The notes under the pieces: generated by a model
Databases searched by the model: none
What the model was told of the DNA's origin: nothing
The model's input: the letters and a program-made list of their open reading frames with translations, nothing else
In this document: in pieces, positions 62,025-64,000 of the stretch
How positions within the stretch are numbered: position 1 is the first letter of the stretch
Layout of the letters: each line of letters opens with the position of its first letter
Position numbers and translations under genes: made by a program
From: Lachnospiraceae bacterium
GTDB lineage: Bacteria; Bacillota; Clostridia; Lachnospirales; Lachnospiraceae
Direction of reading: 5' to 3'
Length of the DNA stretch: 64,000 nt
NCBI GenBank assembly: GCA_015056885.1
Contig: SVFL01000008.1
Span: 1 to 64,000, forward strand

Positions 62025-62492
62025 ATGGAACAAAAGACAGGATTGGATAAAGCCGCATACATTATGCTGACCATTTCAATGATTGTTACGGTGTTATGTA
62101 TTGTGGCATTGATAGGTATATCTATTTATGGAATTGGTGTTGGATTGGGTGACAGTAATGGTGGCGGATGGCTGATTTTTATAGTTATGGCCATGGGGGT
62201 TGTCCTTGTGCCAACCATAATTTCATGGATTGCACAATTGATTCTGTATTTTCACGGAATGCGTCAATACAAAAAAGGCAATCTGAAAACGGCGAGAGTG
62301 CTTGGGATAATAAATAGTGCAGTAGCTATATTTGGCAGTCTCTATTTGTGTGGCTTTATGTTATCGGGAGATAATTGGTCGATTGGGTGGATTTTATTGT
62401 GTCTCATTCCGGCGGCTGGAGCTTTATATATGTTGATTGTTCTGATTTTGCTTATCATAAGCCGGAACAAAAGTAAATTAGCACAAATTTAA
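62025..62492 (+). CDS. hypothetical four-helix membrane protein
   Basis: The 155-residue protein is read from the ATG behind AAGGAGGCATTT; upstream in-frame codons belong to the leader. It has four hydrophobic segments (about 8-33, 45-72, 89-110, 117-143) with a basic cytoplasmic loop ([16 protein letters not shown]). No family recognised. It is the first gene controlled by the T-box, 25 bases before proS. Membrane composition raises the possibility of a proline- or osmolyte-related role, but no sequence evidence shows this. Confidence 0.7.
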   Translation: MEQKTGLDKAAYIMLTISMIVTVLCIVALIGISIYGIGVGLGDSNGGGWLIFIVMAMGVVLVPTIISWIAQLILYFHGMRQYKKGNLKTARVLGIINSAVAIFGSLYLCGFMLSGDNWSIGWILLCLIPAAGALYMLIVLILLIISRNKSKLAQI

Positions 62493-62517
62493 GTATTTAT
62501 ATAAAAGGAGAATTGTT

Positions 62518-63954
62518 ATGGCAGACAACAAGAAAATGGTAGAAGCAATTACATCCATGGAGGTAGATTTTGCCCAGTGGTATACGGATGTAGTGAGAAA
62601 GGCAGAGTTGATTGACTATACGTCCGTAAAGGGTTGTATGGTATTAAAGCCTGCAGGATATGCAATTTGGGAGCTGATTCAGAAGCAGCTGGATGCAAGG
62701 TTCAAGGAGACGGGCGTAGAGAATGTGTATTTGCCCATGTTTATTCCGGAGTCTCTGCTTCAGAAGGAGAAGGATCATGTAGAGGGTTTTGCGCCTGAGG
62801 TAGCATGGGTGACTCATGGCGGTTTGCAGCCTCTTCAGGAGAGAATGTGCGTACGTCCTACTTCTGAGACTTTGTTCTGTGATTTTTATGCAAATGATAT
62901 TCATTCTTATAGAGATTTGCCTCGTGTATACAATCAGTGGTGTTCTGTTGTGCGTTGGGAGAAGGAGACCAGACCTTTCTTGCGTTCCAGAGAGTTCTTG
63001 TGGCAGGAGGGCCACACTGCACATGCTACCGCTGAAGAGGCTGAGGAGAGAACCATTCAGATGTTGAATGTGTATGCGAACTTCTGTGAGGAGGTTCTTG
63101 CTATTCCTGTAGTGAAGGGTCAGAAGACTGAGAAGGAGAAGTTTGCAGGTGCACTGGCTACCTATACCATTGAGGCTTTGATGCATGACGGTAAGGCTTT
63201 GCAGTCCGGTACCAGCCACAACTTTGGCGATGGATTTGCCAAGGCATTTGGTATTCAGTATGCTGCAAAGGATAATACTTTGAAGTATGTACATCAGACT
63301 TCCTGGGGTATGACTACCCGTCTGATTGGTGCACTCATCATGGTACATGGTGACAATGAGGGTCTGGTAGTACCTCCTAGAGTGGCTCCTACCCAGATTT
63401 GTATCGTTCCTGTTATGCAGAAAAAGGAAGGCGTTCTGGAGAAGGCTTACGAGCTGCGTGACCGTTTGAAGAAGGATTTCCGCGTGAAGGTGGATGATTC
63501 CGACAAGACTCCCGGTTATAAGTTTGCTGAGGCGGAGATGCGCGGCTATCCTATCCGTGTAGAGATTGGACCTAAGGATATTGAGGCAGGCAAGTGTGTA
63601 ATCTGTCGTCGTGACACCAGAGAGAAGATTGAGGTGGCTCTGGATGAGCTTGAGACAAAGGCAGCAGAGGTTCTGGATACCATGCAGAAAGAGATGCTGG
63701 AGCGTGCAAGAGCACATCGTGAGGAGCATACTTATGTGGCTCGTAATATGGAGGAGTTCAGAAAGACATTCTCTGAGAAGTCCGGTTTTGTGAAGGCTAT
63801 GTGGTGCGGCTGCCAGGAGTGTGAGGACAAGATTAAGGAAGAATTGGCAGTAACCAGCCGTTGTATGCCTTTCGAGCAGGAAGAGCTTGCAGAGGAGTGC
63901 GTATGCTGCGGCAAGCCCGCCAAGAAGATGGTTTACTGGGGACGTGCTTATTAA
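62518..63954 (+). CDS. proS: prolyl-tRNA synthetase (archaeal/eukaryote-like short form)
   Basis: The 478-residue class II synthetase has motif 1-2 features ([59 protein letters not shown]), motif 3 in [18 protein letters not shown], an anticodon-binding domain ([13 protein letters not shown]...) and a C-terminal zinc domain ([14 protein letters not shown] ... CVCCGK). It lacks the long editing insertion of the bacterial-type enzyme, as in the ProS type-3 group common in clostridia. AAAGGAGAATTGTT precedes ATG. Regulated by the T-box upstream. Confidence 0.97.
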   Translation: MADNKKMVEAITSMEVDFAQWYTDVVRKAELIDYTSVKGCMVLKPAGYAIWELIQKQLDARFKETGVENVYLPMFIPESLLQKEKDHVEGFAPEVAWVTHGGLQPLQERMCVRPTSETLFCDFYANDIHSYRDLPRVYNQWCSVVRWEKETRPFLRSREFLWQEGHTAHATAEEAEERTIQMLNVYANFCEEVLAIPVVKGQKTEKEKFAGALATYTIEALMHDGKALQSGTSHNFGDGFAKAFGIQYAAKDNTLKYVHQTSWGMTTRLIGALIMVHGDNEGLVVPPRVAPTQICIVPVMQKKEGVLEKAYELRDRLKKDFRVKVDDSDKTPGYKFAEAEMRGYPIRVEIGPKDIEAGKCVICRRDTREKIEVALDELETKAAEVLDTMQKEMLERARAHREEHTYVARNMEEFRKTFSEKSGFVKAMWCGCQECEDKIKEELAVTSRCMPFEQEELAEECVCCGKPAKKMVYWGRAY

Positions 63955-63977
63955 AACCAAAAGAAAGGGGTATAGAC

Positions 63978-64000
63978 ATGTTACATGAGGTATTTCCGAT
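63978..64000 (+). CDS. start of a gene cut by the right edge
   Basis: AAAGGGGTATAGAC precedes an ATG reading MLHEVFP before the window ends. Too short to name; the 24-base spacing suggests the same transcript as proS. Confidence 0.45.

Noticed and set aside
62644-63960. 438-codon minus-strand frame
   Set aside because: Antisense shadow of proS, which is fully supported by its motifs.

Overview
The window looks like chromosome of a Lachnospiraceae-type clostridium (Firmicutes, Clostridia). This rests on gene content and style, not on any database search: a T-box ahead of proS, a short zinc-tailed prolyl-tRNA synthetase, MutS2, MecA, two DegV proteins, a VTC/DUF4956 pair, Rpn-type nucleases with EG-rich tails, LCP, VanW and VanZ proteins, AGGAGG-like ribosome binding sites and frequent GTG/TTG-initiated reading frames.

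Positions 1-7.4 kb form a visibly more AT-rich accessory region with most genes on the minus strand. A large serine recombinase (6185-7408) borders it. Next to the recombinase is a compact phage-defence-like operon: an AbiH/SIR2-like protein, a DUF1016 (YhcG-type) PD-(D/E)XK nuclease, and a Septu-like PtuA ATPase overlapping a PtuB HNH nuclease. A ParB-like gene broken by two compensating frameshifts follows, then a remnant of an RlmD-like C-terminus and a small lipoprotein. The operon promoter at about 6145-6173 is overlapped by a perfect GAAC-N4-GTTC LexA/DinR box. This suggests that SOS signalling controls the defence genes, and it is the strongest candidate here for an undescribed arrangement.

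7.5-13.8 kb (minus strand) is a core operon: GT-C-like membrane glycosyltransferase, HtrA-like membrane protein with all three catalytic residues replaced, YhaM exonuclease, inositol-phosphatase family protein and RlmD/RlmCD rRNA methyltransferase, ending at a clear terminator. 14-18.5 kb (plus) holds mutS2 and an OmpR-type two-component system. 18.8-21.3 kb contains a decayed radical-SAM activase and a recent tandem duplication of an Rpn-family nuclease. 21.6-24.9 kb is a VTC polyphosphate-polymerase-like / DUF4956 / beta-helix lipoprotein cluster. 25-29.7 kb has a DegV protein, a GNAT enzyme and a Trk potassium uptake pair.

29.9-45.5 kb is mostly envelope and housekeeping: cardiolipin synthase, LRR protein, LCP and CapA proteins, B12-radical-SAM protein with a DEDDh exonuclease, VanW protein, then an operon running from a HypE-like AIR-synthase relative through an AsnC regulator, aminotransferase, TrmL and VanZ. 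45.6-48 kb pairs a GPH sugar symporter with a compact GH2-like protein. 48-58 kb has a second DegV, NiaR with a PilZ protein, the mecA/HD/AI-2E operon, an RluA-family synthase carrying an internal 36-bp tandem repeat, a NatAB-type exporter whose permease is fused to a CPBP protease, and pyrC. 58.2-61.7 kb contains two zinc-ribbon membrane paralogues flanking a small membrane protein. 61.7-64 kb is a T-box-controlled operon whose first gene is a small membrane protein and whose second is proS, followed by the first codons of another gene at the right edge.
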